This document shows, one piece after another, positions 1 through 7,625 of a DNA stretch of 21,518 nucleotides. The translations under genes were made by a program, and so were the position numbers. Source of the stretch: Candidatus Aminicenantota bacterium (lineage in GTDB: Bacteria > Acidobacteriota > Aminicenantia > Aminicenantales > Aminicenantaceae); contig SOIA01000102.1 of NCBI GenBank assembly GCA_004378665.1, positions 1 through 21,518 of the forward strand, read 5' to 3'. Position 1 is the first letter of the stretch. Every line of letters begins with the position of its first letter. Under the pieces are notes generated by a model that worked only from the letters and a program-made list of their open reading frames with translations, did not search any database and was not told the origin of the DNA.

Positions 1-2
1 GG

Positions 3-137
3 GCAAAGAAGCAGCAGATCGTCATCAATCCGAAAAAAATCTCTGGTTTATGCGGACGGCTGATGTGCTGCCTTGCTTTTGAGGACGAGAGTCATGGTCG
101 GATGTATGCTGAGGAAGAAAAAGTCGAAGAGGATTAG
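3..137 (+). CDS. PSP1/RicT-family protein, C-terminal end (partial)
   Basis: An open frame enters from the left edge and ends with TAG at 135-137, giving 44 visible residues. They include [20 protein letters not shown], which matches the signature of PSP1 C-terminal domain proteins (Bacillus RicT/YaaT type), where NPxKISGxCGRLxCCLxYE is strongly conserved. The three cysteines of CGRLMCC are present; in B. subtilis RicT equivalent cysteines help hold Fe-S clusters in the RicA-RicF-RicT complex that acts with RNase Y. The tail after the domain is short and acidic (EEEKVEED). The gene is convergent with the anti-sigma gene, with only 18 bp between the two stop codons and no hairpin terminator visible. 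The family call is firm from the motif; the function in this organism is inferred from homologues. Confidence 0.85.
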   Translation, partial: AKKQQIVINPKKISGLCGRLMCCLAFEDESHGRMYAEEEKVEED

Positions 138-155
138 AAAAAAGGGGTTAGGATT

Positions 156-809
156 TTATTCGGGATGGTTGATCTTGAATTGAACCCGGCTGGAGACAGA
201 AATCAGGGCTCCTTCGGGGGAGAAAGCCTTGACCTGCCAGGAATACTTTTCGCCTGATGCTAATGTCTTTTTGATGTTTTCAGGAAGAACGATGAAATTA
301 TCTTTTGTGGTTTTCTGCCAGAGCGTATCTCCGTTGTCATAGATGTAGATCCTGTATTCCGCGTTTTCACCCAATCTTTGCCACTCGAACTGAGAAGGGA
401 CCGTTTGGACTTCGAAGATAGGCGAGATAAGTGTTATTTTGCCTCCCCTGACCGCGTCTTCGTTAATAAAGAATTGAGGCGAGGGGGGCTTGAGCATAAG
501 AAGACCACTGAATACCAGGACCGCGATCAAGGTAGCGGAAACGGCAACCGTTGCCCACTGTTTTGGAGTGAGAAAAGCCATGATTTTCCCCCACGAGGTT
601 TCCCCCTTGACTGCTTCTGTTGCGGGTTCATCTTTAAAGATTTCTTGACCTTTATACTTAATGGCGGTAATCAGTTCGTCTCTTTCCACCATTTTTTCAA
701 AACAAGAAGAGCAGTTAAAATAATGCTCCTCGAATTCATTCTTTTTATCATCGGTGAGTCGGTTCATTAAATACTCATCGATATTTCCTTCAAATTTGCA
801 GTTCCTCAT
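156..809 (-). CDS. membrane anti-sigma factor with zinc-finger (ZAS-like) domain
   Basis: This 217-residue protein starts with a putative anti-sigma zinc-finger: C4, then H29-x3-C33-x2-C36 (EEHYFNCSSC), the HxxxCxxC pattern of ZAS domains that bind ECF sigma factors. One membrane helix follows at about residues 85-107 (WATVAVSATLIAVLVFSGLL). The outer part, about 125-215, alternates hydrophobic and polar residues with FEW, YRIYIYD and YSWQVKAFSPEG, resembling a fibronectin type III-like beta-sandwich that would lie in the periplasm. The ATG is preceded by GAGAGGA with a 7-nt spacer. It lies 66 bp downstream of the sigma gene in the same direction, the usual order for a sigma/anti-sigma operon. 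The expected role is to hold the sigma factor at the membrane until an envelope signal releases it; the signal is unknown. Confidence 0.8.
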   Translation of the reverse strand: MRNCKFEGNIDEYLMNRLTDDKKNEFEEHYFNCSSCFEKMVERDELITAIKYKGQEIFKDEPATEAVKGETSWGKIMAFLTPKQWATVAVSATLIAVLVFSGLLMLKPPSPQFFINEDAVRGGKITLISPIFEVQTVPSQFEWQRLGENAEYRIYIYDNGDTLWQKTTKDNFIVLPENIKKTLASGEKYSWQVKAFSPEGALISVSSRVQFKINHPE

Positions 810-875
810 AGCTTTATCCTCTCAAATTGACTTCATAAGTTTAGTCGTAAAAGAGGTCAGAAAACGGAAAAAAAT

Positions 876-1373
876 TCATTTTCTTATCATTTTTTTTAAA
901 AGTTTTTGAGAATAATTCACACGTTCACTCACTCTTCGGGGAGAAATGCCCAATTTTTGAGCAACTTCCTCTCTGGAAAGCTCCTTATAATAATACAGGT
1001 AGAGGACTTCTCGGTATTTTGGATTTAATCTCTTGATCGCGCCGGCGATCGTCTCGGCTCTTTCTTTGTTTTCGACCTGCTCGTGGGGATCGGGATAGGA
1101 AGCGGGTTCAGGGACGTGTTTCAGCACCTTGCTTTTCTTCCTGATGTAATCGATGATCCTGCGGCTTGTGATGGTGTAAATGAACGTTCCTATCGAAGAC
1201 TCCCCTCTGAATTCTCCTCTTTTCAGTTTCTCGATGACATTCGTGATGATCTCGTTCGCGATATCATCACAGTCCGGGTTATACACTCCCAGGGATTTTT
1301 TGACCCTGAAGCACACGATGGACCTGTATTTGACGTAGATTTGTTCCAGATCCAGCTTTTTCTCATTTCCCAT
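876..1373 (-). CDS. ECF-type RNA polymerase sigma factor (sigma-70 family)
   Basis: The protein has the two-domain layout of an ECF sigma factor. Region 2 is seen in DCDDIANEIITNVIEKL and in GTFIYTITSRRIIDYIRKK. Region 4 is seen in LNPKYREVLYLYYYKELS, followed by the helix-turn-helix SREEVAQKLGISPRRVSERV. I chose the ATG at 1373 (165 residues). The frame stays open to a TTG at 1427, but a near-consensus promoter at 1384-1412 lies inside that extension, so a transcript from it could not carry the upstream starts. The added residues also match no sigma region. The ATG has almost no leader and no Shine-Dalgarno, so translation may be leaderless. The anti-sigma gene follows, and an HD-GYP gene diverges from the same intergenic region. 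Regulon unknown. Confidence 0.85.
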   Translation of the reverse strand: MGNEKKLDLEQIYVKYRSIVCFRVKKSLGVYNPDCDDIANEIITNVIEKLKRGEFRGESSIGTFIYTITSRRIIDYIRKKSKVLKHVPEPASYPDPHEQVENKERAETIAGAIKRLNPKYREVLYLYYYKELSREEVAQKLGISPRRVSERVNYSQKLLKKMIRK

Positions 1374-1383
1374 GGCTGCATTC

Positions 1384-1412
1384 ATTATATAGACAGACGC
1401 GGGAGTTGGCAA
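1384..1412 (-). promoter_or_regulatory. sigma-70-type promoter for the sigma/anti-sigma pair
   Basis: On the minus strand a -35 box TTGCCA (1412-1407) is separated by exactly 17 bp from a perfect -10 box TATAAT (1389-1384). The ATG of the sigma gene begins 10 nt after the -10 box, so initiation at the usual distance would leave about 4 nt of leader. Predicted by eye from the sequence; not measured. Confidence 0.55.
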
Positions 1413-1482
1413 GTTCGGATTTTTCAATTTTTAAGAATTCCCTGCGACTAATTTCAATGCCCGTTTGAATTGAGGTTTAGCT

Positions 1483-2475
1483 TTGGAAGAAATAAACACG
1501 ATTCAAAAATCCAAGAAGGAAGTTCAGAGTCCATTCCAGCCCTTTATCCCTGGAGACACGGGTGAACCTGATCTTTCTCCCTCCACAGAAGCATTCAAGC
1601 TTATCCTGGGTCTTCCCGGAAATCCTGATGACCTCAAGGGCATGAATAAAGAAGAGGTTTTCGAGCATGGAACCGGTACTCATTCTTTTCCTTTCACAGA
1701 ATGGAAAGACGCGGACGATGTCGTTTCATTCTGGGAGAGGGGATTCTGGGAGAACAGGAAAATATCGCTGGCCAGGGAGGTGCTCGTGCGCCTGGACCAG
1801 AGATACAGGCAGGTCTTCACAGAGCAAGAAGCGGGTTGTGAGATGAAGAGTGCTGAAAAAGAGGCGTTTTTCAGCTTGAATTTGCTCTATTTGATCGCGA
1901 TTACCGATGGGAATGAAGACACATTGGGCCATTCCCAGCTTGTGTCGAAGTATTCGGTTCTTTTTGCCCGGGAACTGGGTATTGAAGACAGAAGTTTTTT
2001 AATTGACCTGGAAAGAGGCGCTTTACTTCATGATATCGGAAAAATTGGTGTCCCTGAGTTCGTTTTGAGAAAGGAAGGGGCCTTGACTCGAAGGGAAAGA
2101 GATGTGGTGAGAGAACACCCTCTTTTGGGCTTCGAGATGATCAAGGGATTCGGTTTTCTTGCGGATGCCGCTCATGTGGTACTGTATCATCACGAGCGGT
2201 ATGATGGGACAGGATATCCTTTTGGGCTGAAAAGAGAGGAGATCCCCTTGGGAGCGAGGATCTTTGCTCTGACAGATACATTGGATGCCATAACTTCTGA
2301 TAGGCCCTACAGGAAAAGTCAAAACTTTGAAGACGCTTTAATGGAAATAGAAAAGGGACAGGACACTCAATTCGACCCGCTTCTCACCGAGGTCTTCCTT
2401 TCCATCCCCAAGGAAAAATGGGAGCTTATCAAAGAGAACTCCAGGGCTTCTCTCCCGCTTTCCGCTGTCCACTGA
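1483..2475 (+). CDS. soluble HD-GYP domain protein (probable cyclic di-GMP phosphodiesterase)
   Basis: The 330-residue protein has no membrane segment or signal peptide. Residues 1-130 match no domain I know. The HD-GYP domain spans about 140-310, with GHS at 149-151, LLHDIGK at 181-187 (HD pair 183-184), HHE at 236-238, GTGYP at 242-246 and SDRPYR at 272-277. All hallmark metal ligands of the family are present, so hydrolysis of cyclic di-GMP is likely. The TTG start at 1483 is supported by GAGG at 1472-1475 with a 7-nt spacer. The gene diverges from the sigma factor gene with about 110 bp between the chosen starts, so the two could share control. There is no receiver domain; the N-terminal region may take the input. 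Confidence 0.85.
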   Translation: MEEINTIQKSKKEVQSPFQPFIPGDTGEPDLSPSTEAFKLILGLPGNPDDLKGMNKEEVFEHGTGTHSFPFTEWKDADDVVSFWERGFWENRKISLAREVLVRLDQRYRQVFTEQEAGCEMKSAEKEAFFSLNLLYLIAITDGNEDTLGHSQLVSKYSVLFARELGIEDRSFLIDLERGALLHDIGKIGVPEFVLRKEGALTRRERDVVREHPLLGFEMIKGFGFLADAAHVVLYHHERYDGTGYPFGLKREEIPLGARIFALTDTLDAITSDRPYRKSQNFEDALMEIEKGQDTQFDPLLTEVFLSIPKEKWELIKENSRASLPLSAVH

Positions 2476-2538
2476 TTTATTTTCTCTAAAAAAAATCTTG
2501 AATTCCCCTTCGAAGAGCATTCTTTCTTCCGCCGAATT

Positions 2539-2691
2539 TTAATGGCGCTTTTGTGTCTTGGATGCCTTTTTTGTGACTCTCTCATAAAGCTCGGCAGTAT
2601 GAAAGATCTTAAAAGGACGCTTCTCGTTTTTCAGGTTGGCTCTGAGCTGAAGAAGGCTTGAATCATCGAGGGCTTTCTTGATCTTTTTCTT
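2539..2691 (-). CDS. possible small basic protein, start codon not identified
   Basis: Fifty codons are open here and end in TAA at 2541-2539. The peptide is Lys/Arg-rich, with KNEKRPFKIFHTAELYERVT in its middle, and its codon use resembles the neighbouring genes (CTC, CTG, GAG, AAC, GCC). There is no ATG, GTG or TTG in the frame. Upstream the frame runs into a TAA at 2694-2692, and beyond that it is the same frame as ftsK, which ends at TGA 2715-2713. It could be a real small gene with a rare start, a gene hidden by an error in the A-rich stretch AAAATAAAAGAAAAAG, or a decayed remnant. I do not recognise the family. Confidence 0.3.
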   Translation of the reverse strand, partial: KKKIKKALDDSSLLQLRANLKNEKRPFKIFHTAELYERVTKKASKTQKRH

Positions 2692-2712
2692 TTATTTTCT
2701 ACGGGAAAACAC

Positions 2713-5028
2713 TCACTCTTCTCTCTTCATTTTTTCCAGGTAGATTTGGGGGTCGACAAGAAATTCCCTGGGTTTACTTCCTTCGGAGGGGCCCACGATG
2801 CCCTCCTGTTCCATCTGGTCGATGATCCGGGCAGCCCTGGCGTAGCCCAATTTGAATTTTCTCTGGAGATATGAAGCGGACGCCTGCCCGGTGAGAAGCA
2901 CGAGTTCCAGGGCCTTTTCGTAGAGCTTGTCTTTTTCGCCGAGGTCCTCGAATCCATGCGCTGTTTTGCTCTTGAGAGTTTTCACGATTTTTTCATCGAA
3001 TTCTGGGCTTCCCTGCTCCTTAACAAATTTCACAAGCCTGGTGATTTCAGGCAAAGAGATGTGAGAGCCGTGGAGCCTTATCAGTCGTGGATAGTTAGGA
3101 GGCATAAAGAGCATGTCTCCCAGACCAAGGAGTTTCTCCGCGCCTGCAGTATCGAGGATGATTCGGGAGTCAACCTTGCTGGGAACACGGAATGCGATGC
3201 GGCTGGAAAAGTTATTTTTAATTGTTCCTGTGATGACATCAATGGACGGCCTTTGGGTCGCCATTACGAGGTGGATACCGACAGCGCGGGCCAGCTGCGC
3301 CAGGCGCGCAATGCAGTACTCCACATCCTGGGCTCCGATCATCATCAATTCTGCCAATTCATCGATAATGATAACAATATAAGGGAGAGGCTTGAGGTCT
3401 TCCTTTTCTTTTTCCGCAAGATTTCCTTTCTTCTCTTTCAATGTGCGTTTGACCTGGTTGTTGTACTGTTCGATGTTTCGGACTCTCAGAAAACCCAGCC
3501 TTTGATAGCGTTCTTCCATCATTTTTATCGTGTCCAGCAGGATAGCGCTGGCTTTCTTCGGGTCTTTGACGACAGGACAGAGGAGATGGGGGATTCCATC
3601 CCAGAGAGCGAATTCCAATCTCTTGGGGTCGATGAGGATAAGTTTGACATCCTCAGGTTTGGCCCTGTAGAGGATGCTGGCGATGAGTGTGTTGAGGCCC
3701 ACGCTTTTTCCGGTACCGGTGGCGCCGGCAATCAGAAGATGAGGCATGATGGATAAATCTGTGATGTAGACTTCACCATGTATGGTCTTTCCGAGGGCAA
3801 AGGTCAGCTTGGACGGAGAACTCGTGAATTGTTCTGACTGGATGATATCCCTGAACTTGATGATCTCTCTTTTGTTGTTGGGGATCTCCACACCGAGAGA
3901 AGATTTGCCCGGCATTCTCTGGACTCTGGCTGACTCCGCTCCCAAAGCCATGGACAGGTCATCTGCGAGATTGGCGACCTGGCTGATCTTAATGCCCGGA
4001 TAAGGATAGAATTCATAGGTGGTTACCACTGGGCCAGGATGATACTCCCGGACTTCTCCCTCAACCCGGAATTCCGCAAGCTTCTTCTCGATTCGCTGTT
4101 TTTTTTCATAGAGTTCGTTTTTGTCGATTTTTTCATAAGTCTTTCCCGGATCAAGCAGAGTGAAAGGAGGGTAATTGTAATCGGTTTTCTTTTCCATTTC
4201 AGGAAAAAGATATTTTTCCTGGACTGTGGGAGGGGCAGGCTTCGTCAACTGGGATTCAGGCTTTGGTTCTTTTTTGACTTCTCTTTTCCTCTTTTTCAGC
4301 CAGGGTTTTTTTGTCTCTTTTTCCTCTGGCGGGGAGTATTTTTCGATAACCTTTCTCCTCATTCTTTCCCTGAGCCTGGCTTTTCGGTAATGAGTGACTT
4401 TGATCCTCACTTCCTTGAATACAAACTTGAACAGGTCTGAAAAAAACCTGAGGATCACCGAGATAGGAATTTTGGTGGCGAGGATAAAAAAGAGGATGAG
4501 GAGAACTACGAGAACGAGCAGCGTTCCGACACGACTGAAAATTTGAATCAGAGCGGATGAGATCAACCGGCCGATGAGGCCTCCGGCCTGAATCTCAGCT
4601 CCTGTCCAGGAAACAGTCCCGAAAAGCATGAACAGGAGAGAACTGAACACAAGAATAAGGAACAGACTTGCCATGGATTTCAAGAGGAGCCGTCTTTCCT
4701 CCTGGGGAGAAAAACACTGAATTCCCATGTAAAAGAGAGCAATTGCGAGGAGGAATGATGTGAATCCAAAGAGCTGAATTGCGGCATCGGAGAGATATGC
4801 GCCCGCTTTTCCGATATAGTTGTGGATTTTTTGTTCCGAAGGTTGCGCATCAGCCCATCCGGTGTTGGTCCAGGAAGGATCCTGCGAGTCATAACTGATC
4901 AGGCTGACAAAGATAAAGACAGCCACGAATATCAGGATGATCCCGATTACGTCAGAAGATCCGACTTTCTTTTTTCTGCGGGGCCTGCGAAAAGAGAGGG
5001 GAGATGAGATTTTTTTTCTCTTTTTCAT
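2713..5028 (-). CDS. ftsK: DNA translocase FtsK/SpoIIIE
   Basis: This 771-residue protein has the full FtsK/SpoIIIE layout. Four membrane helices occupy about 26-46, 80-106, 113-140 and 155-188. A charged linker (about 205-270) is followed by the RecA-like motor: Walker A GATGTGKS at about 435-442, Walker B IVIIIDE at 551-557 and the ATQRPS motif at 590-595. The C-terminal winged-helix gamma domain (about 700-771), with SYLQRKFKLGYARAARIIDQ, recognises polarity sequences (KOPS/SRS) in known members. The protein pumps chromosomal DNA through the closing septum and activates dimer resolution. The N-terminus is rich in Lys/Arg (RRPRRKKK). The ATG has no Shine-Dalgarno but sits 7 nt after an extended -10 box, which suggests a leaderless message. 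The call is firm. Confidence 0.97.
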   Translation of the reverse strand: MKKRKKISSPLSFRRPRRKKKVGSSDVIGIILIFVAVFIFVSLISYDSQDPSWTNTGWADAQPSEQKIHNYIGKAGAYLSDAAIQLFGFTSFLLAIALFYMGIQCFSPQEERRLLLKSMASLFLILVFSSLLFMLFGTVSWTGAEIQAGGLIGRLISSALIQIFSRVGTLLVLVVLLILFFILATKIPISVILRFFSDLFKFVFKEVRIKVTHYRKARLRERMRRKVIEKYSPPEEKETKKPWLKKRKREVKKEPKPESQLTKPAPPTVQEKYLFPEMEKKTDYNYPPFTLLDPGKTYEKIDKNELYEKKQRIEKKLAEFRVEGEVREYHPGPVVTTYEFYPYPGIKISQVANLADDLSMALGAESARVQRMPGKSSLGVEIPNNKREIIKFRDIIQSEQFTSSPSKLTFALGKTIHGEVYITDLSIMPHLLIAGATGTGKSVGLNTLIASILYRAKPEDVKLILIDPKRLEFALWDGIPHLLCPVVKDPKKASAILLDTIKMMEERYQRLGFLRVRNIEQYNNQVKRTLKEKKGNLAEKEKEDLKPLPYIVIIIDELAELMMIGAQDVEYCIARLAQLARAVGIHLVMATQRPSIDVITGTIKNNFSSRIAFRVPSKVDSRIILDTAGAEKLLGLGDMLFMPPNYPRLIRLHGSHISLPEITRLVKFVKEQGSPEFDEKIVKTLKSKTAHGFEDLGEKDKLYEKALELVLLTGQASASYLQRKFKLGYARAARIIDQMEQEGIVGPSEGSKPREFLVDPQIYLEKMKREE

Positions 5029-5035
5029 TGTCTGA

Positions 5036-5064
5036 ATTATAGCATATTTGCATTATGGGGTCAG
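5036..5064 (-). promoter_or_regulatory. extended -10 promoter for ftsK, giving a probable leaderless mRNA
   Basis: On the minus strand TGCTATAAT gives a perfect -10 (5041-5036) with the extended TGn element. A partial -35 CTGACC (5064-5059) lies 17 bp upstream. Only 7 nt separate the -10 box from the ftsK ATG at 5028, so transcription would start at or next to the start codon. The -35 hexamer lies inside the GGGGTCAG repeat at 5056-5091. Confidence 0.5.
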
Positions 5065-5091
5065 CAATATGGGATCAGGCCTTGAAATCAA
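5056..5091. repeat. GGGGTCAG-type repeat, copy A
   Basis: The stretch between ftsK and rsmA carries TGGGGTCAG (5056-5064) and then GGGATCAGGCCTTGAAATCA (from 5071). The latter matches copy B at 7626-7656 almost base for base (GGGGTCAGGCTTTGAAAATC). The two copies share orientation and an intergenic setting. The core resembles REP-like sequences that I recall near IS200-like/RAYT transposases in environmental bacteria; no transposase is present here. Confidence 0.45.
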
Positions 5092-5102
5092 TGGATTGAG
5101 GA

Positions 5103-5912
5103 TTATTCTGAACTGGAAAAATAGTGAAACAGATCCACGAACCGAGAGATGGGAAGCTGCTCGGGACGCGAGTTCCTCGCAATCCCAAATTTTAGGCAAG
5201 CTCTGTCCACGACGGGGAGAGGAATGTCGAGCTTCTCCAGGTTCTTTCGGAGGATTTTCCTTCTGTGCTTGAAAGCACCCTTTAAAAAATTCCGGAAGAG
5301 CTCTTCGTTTTCTAAAGAATAGAGAGGTCGTCCTCTTCTTTTGAGAGAAACCAGGCCAGAGTCCACTTTTGGAGGAGGTGAAAAACATTCCGGGGGAATG
5401 ATAAAATGGAGCTCGATAAGAAAATGGATCTGGAAGAGGATGGAGAGTGGAGCGTAGATTTTCGAGCCGGGCTGCCCGCAAAGCCTTTGTGCGACCTCCT
5501 TCTGAAGTAGGAAGATGCACTCAGAAAAGAGCTCTCTCTCCTCAAGCAGCTTGAACAGGAGAGGTGAGGACAGGGAGTAGGGAAGGTTTCCGACCAGTTT
5601 CACGTTTTCCTTGAAGTTTTTTGTGTGTTTCAGAAGCTCACGGAATTCCACCTTCATGATGTCTTTTTCCAGGATAGTCAAATTGGGAAAGTCTCTTCTC
5701 TGGAGGTAAGGAATGAGAGCCGGGTCCTTCTCGATGGCAATGACTTTTCCGGCTTTTTCTGCCAGAGGAAAAGTCATGACTCCCCTTCCTGCTCCTATTT
5801 CGATGATCAGGTCTTTTTTTTGTGGGGAGATGCGGCGAAGGATTTTATTTAAGACCGTCTTGTTTTTCAGGAAGTGCTGTCCGAGGGCCTTTCTCTTTGT
5901 TTTTTTAGTCAC
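5103..5912 (-). CDS. rsmA: 16S rRNA (adenine1518-N6/adenine1519-N6)-dimethyltransferase RsmA/KsgA
   Basis: This 269-residue methyltransferase dimethylates two adjacent adenines in the 3'-terminal hairpin of 16S rRNA (helix 45), a late step in 30S assembly. The N-terminal KRKALGQHFL is the family signature. SAM motif I is EIGAGRGVMT (38-47), the acidic end of the next strand is IAIEKD (58-63), and the catalytic motif IV is NLPYSLSSP (109-117). The C-terminus carries the usual small helical domain. The frame is open far upstream, but that part is the shadow of the symporter gene. The GTG at 5912 is the right start because the family begins just before QHF and because it overlaps the symporter stop by 4 bp (GTGA), which implies translational coupling. 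Firm call. Confidence 0.95.
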   Translation of the reverse strand: MTKKTKRKALGQHFLKNKTVLNKILRRISPQKKDLIIEIGAGRGVMTFPLAEKAGKVIAIEKDPALIPYLQRRDFPNLTILEKDIMKVEFRELLKHTKNFKENVKLVGNLPYSLSSPLLFKLLEERELFSECIFLLQKEVAQRLCGQPGSKIYAPLSILFQIHFLIELHFIIPPECFSPPPKVDSGLVSLKRRGRPLYSLENEELFRNFLKGAFKHRRKILRKNLEKLDIPLPVVDRACLKFGIARNSRPEQLPISRFVDLFHYFSSSE

Positions 5913-7567
5913 GTCAATTTCGTCTTTCCCCTCTCTTCTGTGTGCTTGATGACAGCAGAACAGGTCATATCTCCGATGATATTTGTGGTTGTTCGGCACA
6001 TATCCAGGAATCGGTCGACTCCCAGGATCAGGGCGATTCCTTCGAGGGGAACTCCGAGTTGTGTGAGGACCATAGCCAGGGTGATGATGCCTGCCGCAGG
6101 AACGCCTGCGGCTCCGACAGAAGCCAGAGTCGCCATAAGAACGATTGTGATCTGATCCATGATCCCTAACGGAATGCCGTAGATCTGGGCTATGAACACT
6201 GCGGCCACGCCTTGATAGAGGGCTGTTCCATCCATGTTGATGGTGGCTCCCAGCGGGATGACGAAGCTCGAGTACTCCCGGGACACGCCCAGGTGCTCTA
6301 CGCATTCCAGGCTCACCGGCAGGGCTGCATTCGAGCTCGAGGTGCTGAAAGCGATGACCATCGCTTCTTTGGTTCCCGCGTAAAAGCGGAAGGGATTGGT
6401 TCGGGCGAGCAGGCTCAACGAAAGGCTGTTTACAGAAAAGGTGTAGATCACAAGGCCACCCACGACCACAAGAGAGTATTTCAAAAGAGTGTAGAGGATG
6501 TTGACACCATACTGGCCGATCACGGCTGCGATCAGAGCCAGAACGCCGTAGGGGGCAAGCTTCATGGCGATGTGGACGACCTGAATGATGGCGTCATTCA
6601 AGCCTTCAAGAAATTTTATGAGTGTTTCTGATCTTTCTCTTTTTATCAGAGTGAGAACAGTGCCGAAAAGAAGCGCAAGGAAGATAACCTGAAGCATATT
6701 CCCTTCGACGAGTGATCTCAGGGGATTTGTGGGGAAGATGTTGACCAGAACGTCCAGAAGGCCTGAAAGAGGGGAGCTTTTTTGGCTTTTGGCTATTTCG
6801 TCGGGGAAAGCGTCTTCTATGAGCAGCCTGTTGAGATGGAAAACCTCCTTGCCCTGGAAGTCTGCTCGCAGGAGCTTTTGTGTTTCCTTTGACAGCTCCA
6901 CATCGGCAAAAAGCTCTTCTCTATAGAAATTTTGCAGCTCAAGGAGTGTGTTCAGTTCGTCAACCAGAGCCTGCTTCAAGGAATTAGACGGAGAGTGAGA
7001 AGGATTATACTCCTCCAGCATTCGCATCGTGTTAGGGGAAAGCTGCGCTCGGATATAACCGGATAGCGAGTCGTCGCTGCTGCGCAGTCTCAGGACAAGC
7101 CCCTCAGTGTCTTTCAGCTCATCCGTGTTGAATAGGATGGGGCCGGATCTTTCTGTCATCCGTTGAATGCTGACTTGAGCTTTGGATTCGTAGCTTTTAT
7201 AGAGTTCCGCCCTCACGTCTTCGTTCAGTCCGGTGCCGGGTTTGACAGCATTGGCCAAGACAAGGCCGATGGTGATGGCCACCATGGTTGTGATCGTGAA
7301 ATAGGCGATTGTTTTAATGCCGATTCGACCGAGCTTGCGAATGTCGCCAAGGCTGGCTGTGCCCAGCATCAGAGAGACGAGAACCAGGGGGACGACGATC
7401 ATGGTGATCAGACGGAGGAAGATTGTCCCGACAGGCTCGATAATCGTGGCCTTTTCTCCGAAGACAAGCCCCACCACCACTCCAAGGATCAATCCGATGA
7501 AAATCTTCGTATGCAGCTTTATTTTTTTCAGTCTGAACACAGCCTTTGTCCCTTCATTCTTGCACAA
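5909..7567 (-). CDS. dicarboxylate/amino acid:cation symporter (DAACS/SLC1 family) with a large insertion
   Basis: The protein has the family hallmarks: the HP1 serine-rich loop STSSSNAALP (408-417), NMDGT in TM7 (444-448), and DRFLDMCRTTTNIIGD in TM8 (518-533). In TM8 the Arg at the GltPh R397 position points to acidic substrates such as glutamate, aspartate or C4-dicarboxylates, taken up with Na+ or H+. At 552 residues it is about 130 longer than usual members. The excess is a hydrophilic stretch from about 114 to 265, between TM3 and TM4, rich in Glu, Leu and Ser. The TTG at 7567 has GGTGAG just upstream, but that sequence lies in a hairpin; the GTG at 7540, with GAAGGGAC upstream, is an equally good start. 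A promoter lies at 7597-7625. It is coupled to rsmA by a 4-bp overlap. Confidence 0.92.
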   Translation of the reverse strand: MCKNEGTKAVFRLKKIKLHTKIFIGLILGVVVGLVFGEKATIIEPVGTIFLRLITMIVVPLVLVSLMLGTASLGDIRKLGRIGIKTIAYFTITTMVAITIGLVLANAVKPGTGLNEDVRAELYKSYESKAQVSIQRMTERSGPILFNTDELKDTEGLVLRLRSSDDSLSGYIRAQLSPNTMRMLEEYNPSHSPSNSLKQALVDELNTLLELQNFYREELFADVELSKETQKLLRADFQGKEVFHLNRLLIEDAFPDEIAKSQKSSPLSGLLDVLVNIFPTNPLRSLVEGNMLQVIFLALLFGTVLTLIKRERSETLIKFLEGLNDAIIQVVHIAMKLAPYGVLALIAAVIGQYGVNILYTLLKYSLVVVGGLVIYTFSVNSLSLSLLARTNPFRFYAGTKEAMVIAFSTSSSNAALPVSLECVEHLGVSREYSSFVIPLGATINMDGTALYQGVAAVFIAQIYGIPLGIMDQITIVLMATLASVGAAGVPAAGIITLAMVLTQLGVPLEGIALILGVDRFLDMCRTTTNIIGDMTCSAVIKHTEERGKTKLT

Positions 7568-7580
7568 GCGGTCTCACCGC
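7568..7580 (-). promoter_or_regulatory. hairpin abutting the upstream TTG of the symporter
   Basis: GCGGT-GAG-ACCGC forms a 5-bp stem with a 3-nt loop directly before the TTG at 7567. It encloses the only Shine-Dalgarno-like bases for that codon. It may hide that site or may show that the GTG at 7540 is used instead. Visible in sequence; function inferred. Confidence 0.3.
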
Positions 7581-7596
7581 CAAAATATTAAGGTTC

Positions 7597-7625
7597 ATGA
7601 TATATGCTCGCTTTTTTGAAGTCAA
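7597..7625 (-). promoter_or_regulatory. sigma-70-type promoter for the symporter-rsmA unit
   Basis: Minus-strand TTGACT (7625-7620), a 17-bp spacer and TATCAT (7602-7597): five of six matches in each box at the optimal spacing. The expected start near 7590 leaves a short leader. The -35 box lies beside the hairpin repeat at 7626-7656. Confidence 0.5.

Noticed and set aside
1374..1427. N-terminal extension of the sigma factor from a TTG at 1427
   Set aside because: It contains a consensus-like promoter and adds residues outside sigma region 2. The alternative is mentioned because no transcript data exist.
2956..3756. 266-codon plus-strand open frame antisense to ftsK
   Set aside because: It is the shadow of a conserved ftsK motor region; the composition fits an antisense frame and no domain is seen.
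5913..6305. Open frame extending rsmA by 131 codons at its 5' end
   Set aside because: It lies wholly within the symporter gene in another frame, is rich in Arg/His/Ser in shadow fashion, and rsmA homologues begin just before the QHF motif.
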